From the NCBI GenBank assembly GCA_963850525.1, contig CAWKLQ010000010.1, forward strand, positions 186,001 to 250,000: a stretch of 64,000 nt of DNA, given 5' to 3'. Each line of letters opens with the position of its first letter. The stretch's first letter is position 1. This stretch comes from JAEMQF01 sp963850525 (GTDB taxonomy: Bacteria > Pseudomonadota > Gammaproteobacteria > Burkholderiales > Burkholderiaceae_C). Shown piece after piece: positions 35,421-45,315 of the stretch. The notes beneath the pieces are model-generated. The model was given only the letters and a program-made list of their open reading frames with translations, had not been told where the DNA came from and searched no databases. Position numbers and translations under genes: made by a program.

Positions 35421-36746
35421 TTAACCAGCCATCGGCGAGTGCGGCACCTGCGCGGGCTCGCGCGCTGCGGGCAGGGGGCGACGAATCACGTCTTCGATCG
35501 CGGCAAGAGGACTGTCGGCCTGCTGCGTCTTCGAATGCCGTTTCAGGAAATCGTCGATCAGCTCGCGCACCGTATCAAACGCCGGCTCGCCCGACAGCGG
35601 CAGGTGATTCGGGCTGTCGAAGGGTTCGAGGCGCGCACCGCGGATCGACGACGCGATCAGTCGCCCCTCTTCGAAGGGCACGCGCGCGTCGCGCGGGCTG
35701 TGCAGAACGAGTGTCGGGCAGGTGACCGCGGCGAGGTCGTCAACGACGTGGCACTCGGCTTCGCGGCGCAGCAGCGCCACTGCCGCCTGCGGCGTACACG
35801 AGACGCGTTGCAAGTGATTGAACGACTCCATTTGCTGGGCGGTCGCGCCGGGCCAGTGCAGGGAGGTGATCAACTGCCGGAAGGCGGGGTTGTCGCGCGA
35901 CCAGCCGTCTTCGATGAGTCGCAACATCGCGTGGAAGTTGTCGAGCGACGTGCTCGCCGCGCCGCGGCGCAGCACCCCCCGCGCGAAGCCGCCCATCAGC
36001 ACGAGCGCGGTCACGCGCTGCGGGTGGCGTGCCGCGAAGCGGATCGCCGCGGCCGCGCCTGTTGACACACCGAACAAGGCGAAACTTTCCAGTTCCGCCG
36101 CGTCGGCGACGGCGAGCAAGTCGTCGACGCTTTGCTCGAACGAGCCGGGCGCGCTGTCCCAGTCCGACAGGCCGTAACCCCGGCCGTCATAGCGCACCAG
36201 TCGATGCTGCTGCGACAAGGCCTGGATTGCCGGCCCCAAAGTCGCGCTGCGCCAATCCCAGTCCAGGTGCGTCATCCAATGTGCGCAGCGCAGCAGCGGC
36301 GCGCCTTGTCCACTGGCCGCGAAGGCGAGACGCGCTCCGTCTGCCGCGGTGGCGAAGCGGATGTCTTGACGAAACTGCGGCGCTTCGGCCGAACCGAGTT
36401 CGCTGCCTTCTTGCGATGCCGAACGCGCCAACGCGCCGGCCAATCGATAACCGCGCCGAGGCTCGGTCTGCACGATGCAGCGCGTGTCGTCATGCAGTGC
36501 GTGGCGCAACTCGAGAATGCACTGCACCAGGCTGTCGTCGCCCACCACCACCTTGGGCCAGACGCAGCGCATCAGCTCGTCCTTGCTCACGATGAATCCC
36601 GGCCGGCGTGCCAGGCATTGCAACACGGCGAGCACCTGCGGCCGCAGCGGCACGCGCTCGCCGCGGGCGCAGCGCAACTCCGCGTGTTGCACATCGAACA
36701 CGAATCCGGAGATCTCCAGTTTGTTCGTCTTGTTCTCAGCGTGCAT
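35421..36746 (-). CDS. Winged-helix DNA-binding domain fused to alpha/beta hydrolase (copy 2)
   Basis: A 441-residue paralogue of the gene at 31366-32697, same strand and same two-domain build. The winged helix spans residues 10-103 (GFVFDVQHAELR, LRPQVLAVLQCLARRPGFIVSKDEL, TEPRRGYRLAG); the hydrolase follows. Putative triad: Ser228 in FGVSTGA, Asp in HSPRDARVPFEEG, His in FDSPNHLPL. Segments such as AHWMTHLDWDWRSATLGP and RYDGRGYGLSDW are almost identical in the two copies. The ATG at 36746 starts MHAENKTNKL. The nucleophile elbow differs (GVSTG here, GASGG in copy 1), which may mean different substrates. Confidence 0.82.
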   Translation of the reverse strand: MHAENKTNKLEISGFVFDVQHAELRCARGERVPLRPQVLAVLQCLARRPGFIVSKDELMRCVWPKVVVGDDSLVQCILELRHALHDDTRCIVQTEPRRGYRLAGALARSASQEGSELGSAEAPQFRQDIRFATAADGARLAFAASGQGAPLLRCAHWMTHLDWDWRSATLGPAIQALSQQHRLVRYDGRGYGLSDWDSAPGSFEQSVDDLLAVADAAELESFALFGVSTGAAAAIRFAARHPQRVTALVLMGGFARGVLRRGAASTSLDNFHAMLRLIEDGWSRDNPAFRQLITSLHWPGATAQQMESFNHLQRVSCTPQAAVALLRREAECHVVDDLAAVTCPTLVLHSPRDARVPFEEGRLIASSIRGARLEPFDSPNHLPLSGEPAFDTVRELIDDFLKRHSKTQQADSPLAAIEDVIRRPLPAAREPAQVPHSPMAG

Positions 36747-36934
36747 TGCGGCAGCCGGTGACCCAGCGCGCTCCCAATCCCAATCCCAGTGCAGCGCCAA
36801 GGGTGTAACAAACAGTACACGCGAATGCCGCGTCGCGCAATCGGTGCACTTTGGTATGCGGGCGCAAGCCCAACACGCCCGGGAATGCGGCCGCACGCCG
36901 CGTCGGGCCGGCAAAGTCGAGTCGAATTGACCGA

Positions 36935-38557
<1,623 letters not shown>

Positions 38558-38586
38558 GGCAATTCCTAGAGTGCGGCGCTTGTCGA

Positions 38587-39366
38587 CTATCGAACCGCGC
38601 GCAACAGGCCGCCGTCAACCTGGATCGCGGTGCCGGTGACGTACGCGCCCTTGGGCGAGACGAGCAACGCGACGACGTTGGCGATATCGTCGACGGTGCC
38701 GATGCGGCCCAGCGGAATCTCCTGCGTTAGGCGTGCCTGCACGACTTCGGCTGACTCGTTGCCCGCGGCAAACACCTTGCGCAGCCTTGACGTGTCCACA
38801 TACCCCGGGCAAATCGTATTCACGTTGATGCGATATGGCGCGACTTCGAGCGACAGCGTCTTCGCGTAGCCGATCACGCCCGACCAAGTGGCCACCGAGA
38901 GCGCAAAGCCGGGAATCGGCTGAATCGCCGAAATCGCCGTGATGTTGAGGATGCTGCCGCCGTCGCGCGCACGCATCGAAGGCACGACCTCGCGCACCAT
39001 GCGCACCACGTACATCAGGTTCTGTTCCACCGCCTTGTGCCACGCCACGTCGTCGAACGAGAGCACCGGCCCGAGCGGCGGCGCGCCGTCGTTGTTCACG
39101 AGGATGTCGATTCCGCCGAGCTCGGCGATCGTCGTCGCGGCGACGCGCGCGCAGTCGGCAGCGATGCGGCAATCGGCGGCGATGGGCAGTACCGTTGCGC
39201 CGGTCTCTTCGCGCAAGCGCGTCGCTGCGGCCTGCAAAGCGGCGTCGCGCCGCGCCGTGATCACGACCTTCGCGCCTTCGGTCGCGAGCGTTCGCGCGAT
39301 GCCGTAGCCGATTCCCTGGCTCGCGCCGCCGACGATCGCGACCTTGTCCTTCAGCTCGAGGTTCAT
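38587..39366 (-). CDS. SDR-family protein with degenerate active site
   Basis: A 259-residue protein of the SDR fold: coenzyme motif GGASQGIGYG, NND-G where NNAG is usual, catalytic-Ser region NITAISAI and the C-terminal VDGGLLR. At the catalytic position the sequence reads FALSVATWSGVIGYAK, so the YxxxK pair is missing (Leu and Thr there). A redox role is therefore uncertain; it may bind substrate or cofactor only, or use other residues. The ATG overlaps the amidohydrolase stop by four bases. Confidence 0.83.
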   Translation of the reverse strand: MNLELKDKVAIVGGASQGIGYGIARTLATEGAKVVITARRDAALQAAATRLREETGATVLPIAADCRIAADCARVAATTIAELGGIDILVNNDGAPPLGPVLSFDDVAWHKAVEQNLMYVVRMVREVVPSMRARDGGSILNITAISAIQPIPGFALSVATWSGVIGYAKTLSLEVAPYRINVNTICPGYVDTSRLRKVFAAGNESAEVVQARLTQEIPLGRIGTVDDIANVVALLVSPKGAYVTGTAIQVDGGLLRAVR

Positions 39367-40223
39367 GGGCGTTTCACCTGTTCGAGAAAGCGCTCGGCGT
39401 TGCGGTGGAACACGTCTTCGAGCACGTCTTCCGCGTAACCCTCCTTGCGCCAATCGCCGATGAGGCGCTCGTACGTGAACAGCGGATAGTCGGCGCCGAA
39501 CATGATGCGCTCGCGCAGGCGCCGCGAGATGTCGTGCTTGAGGTCGGGTTGAAAGTACTTTGGCGACCAGCCGTGCAGCTCGTACCAGATGTTGCGCTTG
39601 TGAATGAGCACGGCAATCGTCTCCGCCTGCCAGGGCCAGCCCGGGCGCGCTGCGACGATGGTCATCTGCGGGTACTTCGCCGCAACCCAGTCCAGGTGCC
39701 GAGGGTGGCAATCATCGAGCAGGATGCCGTCACCGCCGGGCAGGCCCGCGCCCAGGCCGGTGGTGCCGACAAAAATCAACACGGGAATTTTCGCCTCGAT
39801 GCACAGGTCGTAGAACGGCGCCCACGCCGGGTCGCTCGGCGGTCCACTGCCCGAGCCCGACACGGCAAAGCCGATGAAGCCGGGTGCCAAGTCGATGCAG
39901 CGGCGCAGTTCGCGCACGCCCTCGGCACCGGTGTGCGGATCGATGTGAATCCAGTGGCCGAGGATCACATCGGCGTGCGCGCGTTGCGTCGCGAAGCCAT
40001 AGTCGAACGTCTCGCGCGCCTGCGACAGCGGAATGAACTTCGTGAAACCGAAGTCGAGAATCGTCTGCACGTTGCTCTCGCGGAAGTAAGCCGCCATCTG
40101 TTCTTCGGTGTGGAACGTCGGCTGCGAATTCCACGTGGCCTTTTGCTGTTCGAGTTGCGCCGGCGTGTGCAACGCGTAGCCGCGCTGGGTGCCCCAGTGC
40201 GAGTGGATGTCGATGAGTTTCAT
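39363..40223 (-). CDS. Amidohydrolase-family (ACMSD-like TIM-barrel) protein
   Basis: A 286-residue metal-dependent hydrolase or decarboxylase of the amidohydrolase-2 family. N-terminal HxH (IDIHSHWG), and near the end FGADYPLFTYERL with the family Asp. The middle histidine ligand of ACMSD-type members (HxGxxWP) is replaced by ARPGWPW, seen in a subset of the family. It probably acts on a CoA or acid intermediate in the pathway begun by the ligase. It is the first gene of the SDR-ligase group and is downstream of a repeat-rich gap. Confidence 0.8.
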   Translation of the reverse strand: MKLIDIHSHWGTQRGYALHTPAQLEQQKATWNSQPTFHTEEQMAAYFRESNVQTILDFGFTKFIPLSQARETFDYGFATQRAHADVILGHWIHIDPHTGAEGVRELRRCIDLAPGFIGFAVSGSGSGPPSDPAWAPFYDLCIEAKIPVLIFVGTTGLGAGLPGGDGILLDDCHPRHLDWVAAKYPQMTIVAARPGWPWQAETIAVLIHKRNIWYELHGWSPKYFQPDLKHDISRRLRERIMFGADYPLFTYERLIGDWRKEGYAEDVLEDVFHRNAERFLEQVKRP

Positions 40224-40294
40224 GTCAAGTGCTCCAAGGCGCGCCGCGTGACCTGCGGTGCTGGGAATGCCGATGTGGTGTGAAGGGCTGCATA

Positions 40295-40507
40295 CGGCCC
40301 GTTGCTGACGTTTGAACGTCCGCTTTGGGTGCGGTCACGCGTCGACGCAGGATATTCGTCATCCCGGCGAAAGCCGGGATCCACCCGTGGAAGTCGCGCG
40401 TCCAGCGAAGCGTTCATCGCGTGCATCCAGTGGATCCTGGCTTTCGCCGGGATGACGAGGGTTGTCGGGCAAGCCTCGAGGCCACATCGAACGTCTGCAA
40501 CGGGCCG
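40295..40507. repeat. Nested inverted-repeat element between amidohydrolase and livF genes
   Basis: Outer arms CGGCCCGTTGCTGACGTTTG (from 40295) and its imperfect complement at 40488-40507 (CGAACGTCTGCAACGGGCCG). Inside are two copies of a palindromic repeat in inverted orientation: 40357-40384 (GTCATCCCGGCGAAAGCCGG core) and 40431-40457. No gene is seen in this roughly 350-base gap (40224-40573). The inner repeat recurs at 51.2 and 55.3 kb. Confidence 0.8.
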
Positions 40508-40573
40508 AAAGCCGCCAACGCGCAGCAGCGGCGCTCACGCAAGTTGAGGCGTGCCCGATTCACGTGATTCACT

Positions 40574-41284
40574 TCAATGGCCCGCCCCGAGGTAAGACTT
40601 TTCGATTCGCGCGTCGCGCGCCAACACGTCGGCCGGGCCATGCAACGCGACGCTGCCGTTTTCCAGCACGTAGCAGTAGCTCGCCAAGCGCAACACCTTG
40701 CGCGCGTTTTGCTCGGCGATCAGGATCGACGCGCCGGCGCGGTGGATGTCGGCGATCTTGTCGAGGATGGTGTCGAACACCTTCGGTGCGAGGCCCAGCG
40801 ACGGCTCATCCAGCAGCAGCAACTTCGGGCTGCCCATCAGCGCCCGGCCGATGGCAAGCATCTGTTGTTCACCGCCTGAGAGGTAAGCAGCGGCTTGCTT
40901 GGTGCGCTCTTTGAGCACCGGGAACATCGTGCACACGAGATCCAACCGCTCGTCGATGACGTGCCGGTCGGTTTGCAGGTAGGAGCCGAGCTCCAGGTTT
41001 TCGCGAACGCTCATCGCGCCGAACAGCATTCTTCCCTGCGGCACCTGGATCACGCCGCGGCGCACCACCGCGTCTGCCGTGCTCGCCGTGAGCGGCTCGC
41101 GATTGAATTCGATATGGCCCGCGTGCACCGGGTTCAGCGCCGAGATCGCGCGCAGCAATGCCGTCTTGCCCGCACCGTTGGCGCCGAGCACGCCGACGAT
41201 TGTCTGTGCAGGCACGGTCAGCGCAATGCCCTGGAGCACGGCGACGCGGGTGTAGCCCGACACCAGGCCCTCAATGCGCAACAT
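40574..41284 (-). CDS. livF: Branched-chain-type ABC transporter ATP-binding protein LivF
   Basis: A 236-residue ABC ATPase from the ATG at 41284 (MLRIEGLVSGYTR). Walker A GANGAGKTAL, LivF-specific PQGRMLFGAMSV, signature YLSGGEQQMLAIGRAL, Walker B LLLLDEPSLGLAPK. It pairs with LivG to drive uptake. Its start overlaps the end of livG by 14 bases. A further ATG upstream at 41353 would extend into livG and is rejected. Confidence 0.92.
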   Translation of the reverse strand: MLRIEGLVSGYTRVAVLQGIALTVPAQTIVGVLGANGAGKTALLRAISALNPVHAGHIEFNREPLTASTADAVVRRGVIQVPQGRMLFGAMSVRENLELGSYLQTDRHVIDERLDLVCTMFPVLKERTKQAAAYLSGGEQQMLAIGRALMGSPKLLLLDEPSLGLAPKVFDTILDKIADIHRAGASILIAEQNARKVLRLASYCYVLENGSVALHGPADVLARDARIEKSYLGAGH

Positions 41285-42053
41285 CGGCCGCTCCGTCGCC
41301 CAGATACGCGTCGATGACCGCCGGATTGCTCTGCACCTGCGCGGGCGTTCCATGCGCGATCACCGCGCCTTGCTGCATCACCGTCACCGAATCGGCCAAG
41401 GCCATCATGACGCGCATGTTGTGCTCGATCACGAGCAGCGTGATGCTCTGCGCTTGAGCGACTTCGCGCGCCGCGGCGATCGCGCTGTCGGCCTCACTGG
41501 CGCTCATTCCCGAGGTCGGTTCGTCCATCAGCAGGAGGGTCGGGCGCGCTGCGAGCGCGCGCGCCAGGTCCATGCGCTTGAGCAGGCCAAAGGGCAGATC
41601 GGCGGCGCGCTCATTGCGGTGCGGCCAGAGTTCGAAGCGCTCCAGGATCGCCTGCGCCGCCTCGCGCGCCTCGCTTTCCGCGCGCTGCGCTTTCGGTGTG
41701 GCGATCGCTGCCGCGGCCATGCCCAGCGCAATGTGCCTGGCCACGCCGACGAGCACGTTGTCGATCAGGCTCATGTCGAAGAAGGGCTCGACATGCTGGA
41801 ACGTGCGGCCGATGCCCAGCCGGCTGATCTGGTGCGGCGGCCGGTTCGAGATGTCTTGCCCGTCGAGCACGATGCGCCCTGCAGCTGCTGCGACGGTGCC
41901 GGTGATCGCGTTGATCACCGTCGTCTTGCCCGCGCCATTGGGGCCGATCAGGCCGCGGATCTCGCCCGGAGCGAGGATCAGCGACACCTCGCTCACGGCA
42001 AGCAGGCCGGCAAAACGAACGACGAGCTTGTCGACCTGCAGGCGCGGCGTCAT
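41271..42053 (-). CDS. livG: Branched-chain-type ABC transporter ATP-binding protein LivG
   Basis: A 260-residue ABC ATPase from the ATG at 42053. Walker A GPNGAGKTTV, the LivG loop GIGRTFQHVEPFFDMSLIDNVLVG, and Walker B LLLMDEPTSGMSA. The signature is unusual: where LSGGQ-type residues are expected the sequence is LPFGLLKRMDLARALA, a variant often seen in LivG relatives. The ATG overlaps the livM stop by four bases, so translation is coupled. Confidence 0.9.
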   Translation of the reverse strand: MTPRLQVDKLVVRFAGLLAVSEVSLILAPGEIRGLIGPNGAGKTTVINAITGTVAAAAGRIVLDGQDISNRPPHQISRLGIGRTFQHVEPFFDMSLIDNVLVGVARHIALGMAAAAIATPKAQRAESEAREAAQAILERFELWPHRNERAADLPFGLLKRMDLARALAARPTLLLMDEPTSGMSASEADSAIAAAREVAQAQSITLLVIEHNMRVMMALADSVTVMQQGAVIAHGTPAQVQSNPAVIDAYLGDGAADVAH

Positions 42054-43006
42054 GGCGCTCCGCCCTCGCGCGGCGCGCTGCGCTGCAGCTTGCGCACGCC
42101 GGCGTGCCACAAGGTCACCAGACCATGCGGCATGAAGATCAGGAAGCCCAACAGGATCAGCGTATAGATCACGTCGCTGTATTCCTTGACGGGGCGCAGC
42201 ACCTCGGGCAGGGCGCTCAGGACGGCAGCGCCGATCACCGAGCCGGCCACCGACCCCATGCCGCCGACAACGATGAACGTGATCTGGCGCAGCGCCGCCG
42301 AGACGCCGAATTCGTTGGGGTCGATGAAACCCACCACCACCGCCATCAAGCCACCCGCGACGCCGGCGTACAGCGCAGACAGCGCAAACGCGGCAAGCTT
42401 GACCCGCGCCACTGACACACCCAGCGCCTGTGCCGCGTGCGGGCTCGTTCGCACTGCGTTGAGCTCGCGCCCGGCGCGCGAGGCGAGCAGGTTGCGCGCC
42501 GTCCAGATGGCGAAGCCGCACACCGCCAGCACGATCAGGTACATCGGGTAGAAGCCGATCCGCATGCCGGGAAGGAGCAGCGGGTTGGGAACCTTCAGGC
42601 CGCGCACGCCGCCGGTCACGTCAGCAAACTCCTCGATGACGATTTGCACGATCTGCAAGAAGCCGAGTGTGGCCAGCGCGAGGTAAATGCCTTGCAGGCG
42701 GCTCGCAGGCAAGCCAAGCAGCGCGCCCAGCCCGGCGGCGAGCGCCGCCGCAATTGGAATCGCTGCCCAGAATGGCAGCCCCAGGTGCAGCGTGAGCAGC
42801 GTCGTGACATACGCGCCCACCGCCATGAATGACGAGTGGCACAGCGAGATCTGCCCAGAATTCCCCGTCAACAGGTTCAGGCCGACCGCGGCGATGACGT
42901 TGATCATCGCCAGGCTCAGCAGATAAACGGGATAGCTGCCCATGAACGCGCCGGCCACGCCGAGCAGCGCCAGCACGATCAAGCCCACGCGCGTGCTGAC
43001 GGCCAC
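42050..43006 (-). CDS. livM: Branched-chain-type ABC transporter permease LivM
   Basis: A 318-residue inner-membrane permease with eight or more helices (VGLIVLALLGVAGAFMGSYP at the start). The LivM landmarks are NLLTGNSGQISLCHSSFMAVGAY and the cytoplasmic coupling loop TSPHAAQALGVSVARVKLAAFALS. It forms the translocation path with LivH. It lies three bases after livH. Confidence 0.92.
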   Translation of the reverse strand: MAVSTRVGLIVLALLGVAGAFMGSYPVYLLSLAMINVIAAVGLNLLTGNSGQISLCHSSFMAVGAYVTTLLTLHLGLPFWAAIPIAAALAAGLGALLGLPASRLQGIYLALATLGFLQIVQIVIEEFADVTGGVRGLKVPNPLLLPGMRIGFYPMYLIVLAVCGFAIWTARNLLASRAGRELNAVRTSPHAAQALGVSVARVKLAAFALSALYAGVAGGLMAVVVGFIDPNEFGVSAALRQITFIVVGGMGSVAGSVIGAAVLSALPEVLRPVKEYSDVIYTLILLGFLIFMPHGLVTLWHAGVRKLQRSAPREGGAP

Positions 43007-43009
43007 AAA

Positions 43010-43885
43010 CTAGACCCGTTTCGCGTCGGCCGTGCCGAACAAGCCTTGCGGCCGGAACACGAGCAGCAACATGAGCAGCAGAAACGGCACCAGGTTCTTG
43101 AACGTGCTGCCGACTAACACCCCGGCAAAGGTTTCGATCAACCCGACCGCGACGCCGCCGACGATGGCGCCGACGATGCTCGTGAAGCCGCCGATCACGG
43201 CGCCGAGCAGGCCGCGCAGGATCAGCTGGCCGATCTCCGGGTTGATGCCGATCAGCGGCGCGACGAGCAGCCCGGCGAGCGCGCCGATCGCGGTGCTGAT
43301 GCCCCACGACCAGCGGTACACCGTCGTCACCTTGATTCCCATCAGCTTCGCCGCTTCGGCGTTGATCGCGACGGCGCGCATCGCCTTCCCCAATTTGGCG
43401 TAGCGAAAGAAGCCGATCACGCCGAGCGTCACCGACGCGGTGCACGCGAGGATCCACAGCGACGTCGGGTTGAAGCGCAGGCCGAGTGCGACGAGCGGCT
43501 CGGTGCCGAACGGCCCGTCGATGGCCGCCGGGCTGTCGCCGAAGCGCAGCGAGATCGCGCCCTTGATCAACAGGCCGATCGCAAATGTCGCGATCACGAG
43601 CGTGAACTCGGGTGCACTGACGATGGGGCGGATCAAGGCGCGCTCGATGAGCACGCCGCCCAGCAGACCGAGGGCCAGCACGCCGGCGAGCATCAGCGGA
43701 TAGGGCCAGCCCAGTTGCGTGAGGATCAGCGCCGCATAGGCGCCGAGCGTGACCATTTCGCCCTGGCCGAAATTGAGAACGCCGCTCGCCTTAAACGGGA
43801 TCACGATGGCCAGCGCGACCAGCGCGTAAATGCTGCCGACGCTGACACCCGCGATCGCGAGCTGCGCTGCGAGCGTCAGCGTCAT
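43010..43885 (-). CDS. livH: Branched-chain-type ABC transporter permease LivH
   Basis: A 291-residue permease: GVSVGSIYALVALAIVIPFKASGVLNFGQGEMVTLGAY at the start is the LivH signature, followed by a coupling loop GKAMRAVAINAEAAKLMGIKVTTVY. About eight membrane segments. It is the first membrane component of the livK-H-M-G-F unit; the gap to the binding-protein gene is 34 bases. Confidence 0.92.
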   Translation of the reverse strand: MTLTLAAQLAIAGVSVGSIYALVALAIVIPFKASGVLNFGQGEMVTLGAYAALILTQLGWPYPLMLAGVLALGLLGGVLIERALIRPIVSAPEFTLVIATFAIGLLIKGAISLRFGDSPAAIDGPFGTEPLVALGLRFNPTSLWILACTASVTLGVIGFFRYAKLGKAMRAVAINAEAAKLMGIKVTTVYRWSWGISTAIGALAGLLVAPLIGINPEIGQLILRGLLGAVIGGFTSIVGAIVGGVAVGLIETFAGVLVGSTFKNLVPFLLLMLLLVFRPQGLFGTADAKRV

Positions 43886-43919
43886 GAAAGCGGCAAGCGC
43901 AGAACTGGGGACGTGAGAC

Positions 43920-45125
43920 TTATTGGTAGCGCTTCAGGATGTCGCTTTCGCGCGTGCTCTGCCAGTTGATCGGCTCCCACGCGCCGTTCTGCACGACGAG
44001 CGGAACCAGCGACAAATTGCCGATGTGGTGTTTCGTCGAGAAGGTGCGCGGTGTGGCCAGCGCATTCACCTTGTAGCCGCGCGTCGCCTCGAGTGCGGTG
44101 ATGAAGCTTTCGGTCGTGAGTTCGCGCCCGGCGCGCTTCAGCGCGTCGGCGACGACGTAGGTGTCGACGTAAGACATCACGTCGAAGTTGTTCGGCCGGC
44201 CTGCGGGAGCGCTCGGGTATTCCTTCTTCCACGCCGCTTCCCACTTCACCATGTCGGGATTCTTATTGCCGGGCAGGTAGGGAATCAGCGAAAAGCCCGT
44301 CACGCCTTCGGCCGAACCACGCGCGACGGTGATGAGCGCCGGGTCGACCATGTTGCTGCCCACCATGAACGGTTGTTTCAACCCCAGCTCCTTGGCCTGG
44401 CGCAAGGCAATCGCGGCTTCGGCCGGGTTGCCGAAAAACGCGATGACCTCGGGCGCGGCTTTTTGCACTTCCACGAGTTGCGGCGTGAAGTCCTTGTCGC
44501 CGATGTTGAACTCGACACGTGCCACCGGGGTCACGTTGAACCAGGCCTTGAGCTTGGTGACGGTCGCGTCGCCCTCGTTGCGCGGGTACTCTTCGCGCCC
44601 GCTCATGATCGCGATCTTCTGCGCCTTGTAGTGGCTGGTCAGCAGCTCGGCGTAAAGCTCGCCGTAGCGTGCCGATTCGGTGGTCGAGCCGCGGAACATG
44701 TTGCGCGCGAACGGCCAGGTGACAGCCGGCGCCGAGGCGATAGCCACGTACATCACGGTCTTGCTGTCGCGCACGTAGTCGATCGTCCCCGCGGTGGCGT
44801 TGCTGCCGCCCACCGACATCAGGGCAAACACCTTGTCCTGCTCGATCAGTTTTTTCGCTGCGGCAAGACCGCGTGTGGGCGAGTGCGCGTCGTCTTCGAA
44901 CACCGCGATGAGCTTGCGCCCATTCACGCCGCCAGCGGCGTTGATCTCCTTGATTGCCAGCGCCATGCCGTCGCGGCCTGCCAGGCCGATGTAGGCGGCC
45001 GGCCCGGTGATGGGGCCGAAGGCGCCGAGCGTGATTGAGTCCGCCGCCACGCCGGTTTGCTGGGCGGATGCGGGCAGGGCGAGCGCCAGCAGGGCGGCGC
45101 CCACGGCGTGCAACATCTTCTTCAT
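43920..45125 (-). CDS. livK: Branched-chain-type ABC transporter substrate-binding protein
   Basis: A 401-residue periplasmic binding protein (type-1 fold). Signal peptide MKKMLHAVGAALLALALPASA, then VAADSITLGAFGPITGPAAYIG and LAIKEINAAGGVNGRKL, the standard LivK-like opening. Such proteins bind branched-chain amino acids, amides, urea or aromatic acids; the neighbours suggest an organic acid used by the acyl-CoA ligase cluster. A perfect TTGACA -35 box and an operator-like dyad lie upstream, facing a TetR-type regulator gene. Confidence 0.9.
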   Translation of the reverse strand: MKKMLHAVGAALLALALPASAQQTGVAADSITLGAFGPITGPAAYIGLAGRDGMALAIKEINAAGGVNGRKLIAVFEDDAHSPTRGLAAAKKLIEQDKVFALMSVGGSNATAGTIDYVRDSKTVMYVAIASAPAVTWPFARNMFRGSTTESARYGELYAELLTSHYKAQKIAIMSGREEYPRNEGDATVTKLKAWFNVTPVARVEFNIGDKDFTPQLVEVQKAAPEVIAFFGNPAEAAIALRQAKELGLKQPFMVGSNMVDPALITVARGSAEGVTGFSLIPYLPGNKNPDMVKWEAAWKKEYPSAPAGRPNNFDVMSYVDTYVVADALKRAGRELTTESFITALEATRGYKVNALATPRTFSTKHHIGNLSLVPLVVQNGAWEPINWQSTRESDILKRYQ

Positions 45126-45165
45126 GGAGTCTCCTCGAATCAGCCGGGCAGGGCTTCGTGTTGAG

Positions 45166-45182
45166 TACTGACTGGGCGCTCA
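45166..45182 (-). promoter_or_regulatory. Operator-like dyad 1 at the livK promoter
   Basis: TACTGA-CTGG-GCGCTCA. Identical to the second site at 45290 except for the four central bases. It lies immediately downstream of the -10 of the livK promoter, a position where a repressor would block transcription. Likely bound by the TetR-type regulator encoded divergently. Confidence 0.55.
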
Positions 45183-45210
45183 GAATCTCCCAAATGGGAA
45201 CGCCTGTCAA
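45182..45210 (-). promoter_or_regulatory. Sigma-70-like promoter of livK
   Basis: On the minus strand: -35 TTGACA (45205-45210), 17-base spacer, -10 GATTCT (45182-45187). The spacer contains a small dyad TCCCA-AA-TGGGA. The start of transcription would fall within dyad 1, about 45 bases upstream of the livK ATG. Confidence 0.55.
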
Positions 45211-45289
45211 GGTAGGACATTCGATGGGATGTTGCTGGTGCGCTGCGCCAGGCGAAACAACGAGGCGGCACCTGCCTTGGGCGAAACTA

Positions 45290-45306
45290 TACTGAGCATG
45301 CGCTCA
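45290..45306 (+). promoter_or_regulatory. Operator-like dyad 2 at the tetR-type gene
   Basis: TACTGA-GCAT-GCGCTCA, with TGAGC/GCTCA arms. It overlaps a TATACT -10-like box (45288-45293) on the plus strand and ends ten bases before the chosen regulator start, consistent with autorepression. Confidence 0.55.
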
Positions 45307-45315
45307 AGAGCACCC

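Noticed and set aside
31366..36746. The two hydrolase fusions as ends of a composite transposon
   Set aside because: They are diverged paralogous genes in direct orientation, with no terminal repeats or transposase. Recombination between them is possible but not evidence of a transposon.
40224..40573. Repeats at 40.3-40.5 kb as a CRISPR array
   Set aside because: Only two inverted, not direct, copies with no regular spacer length and no cas genes nearby.
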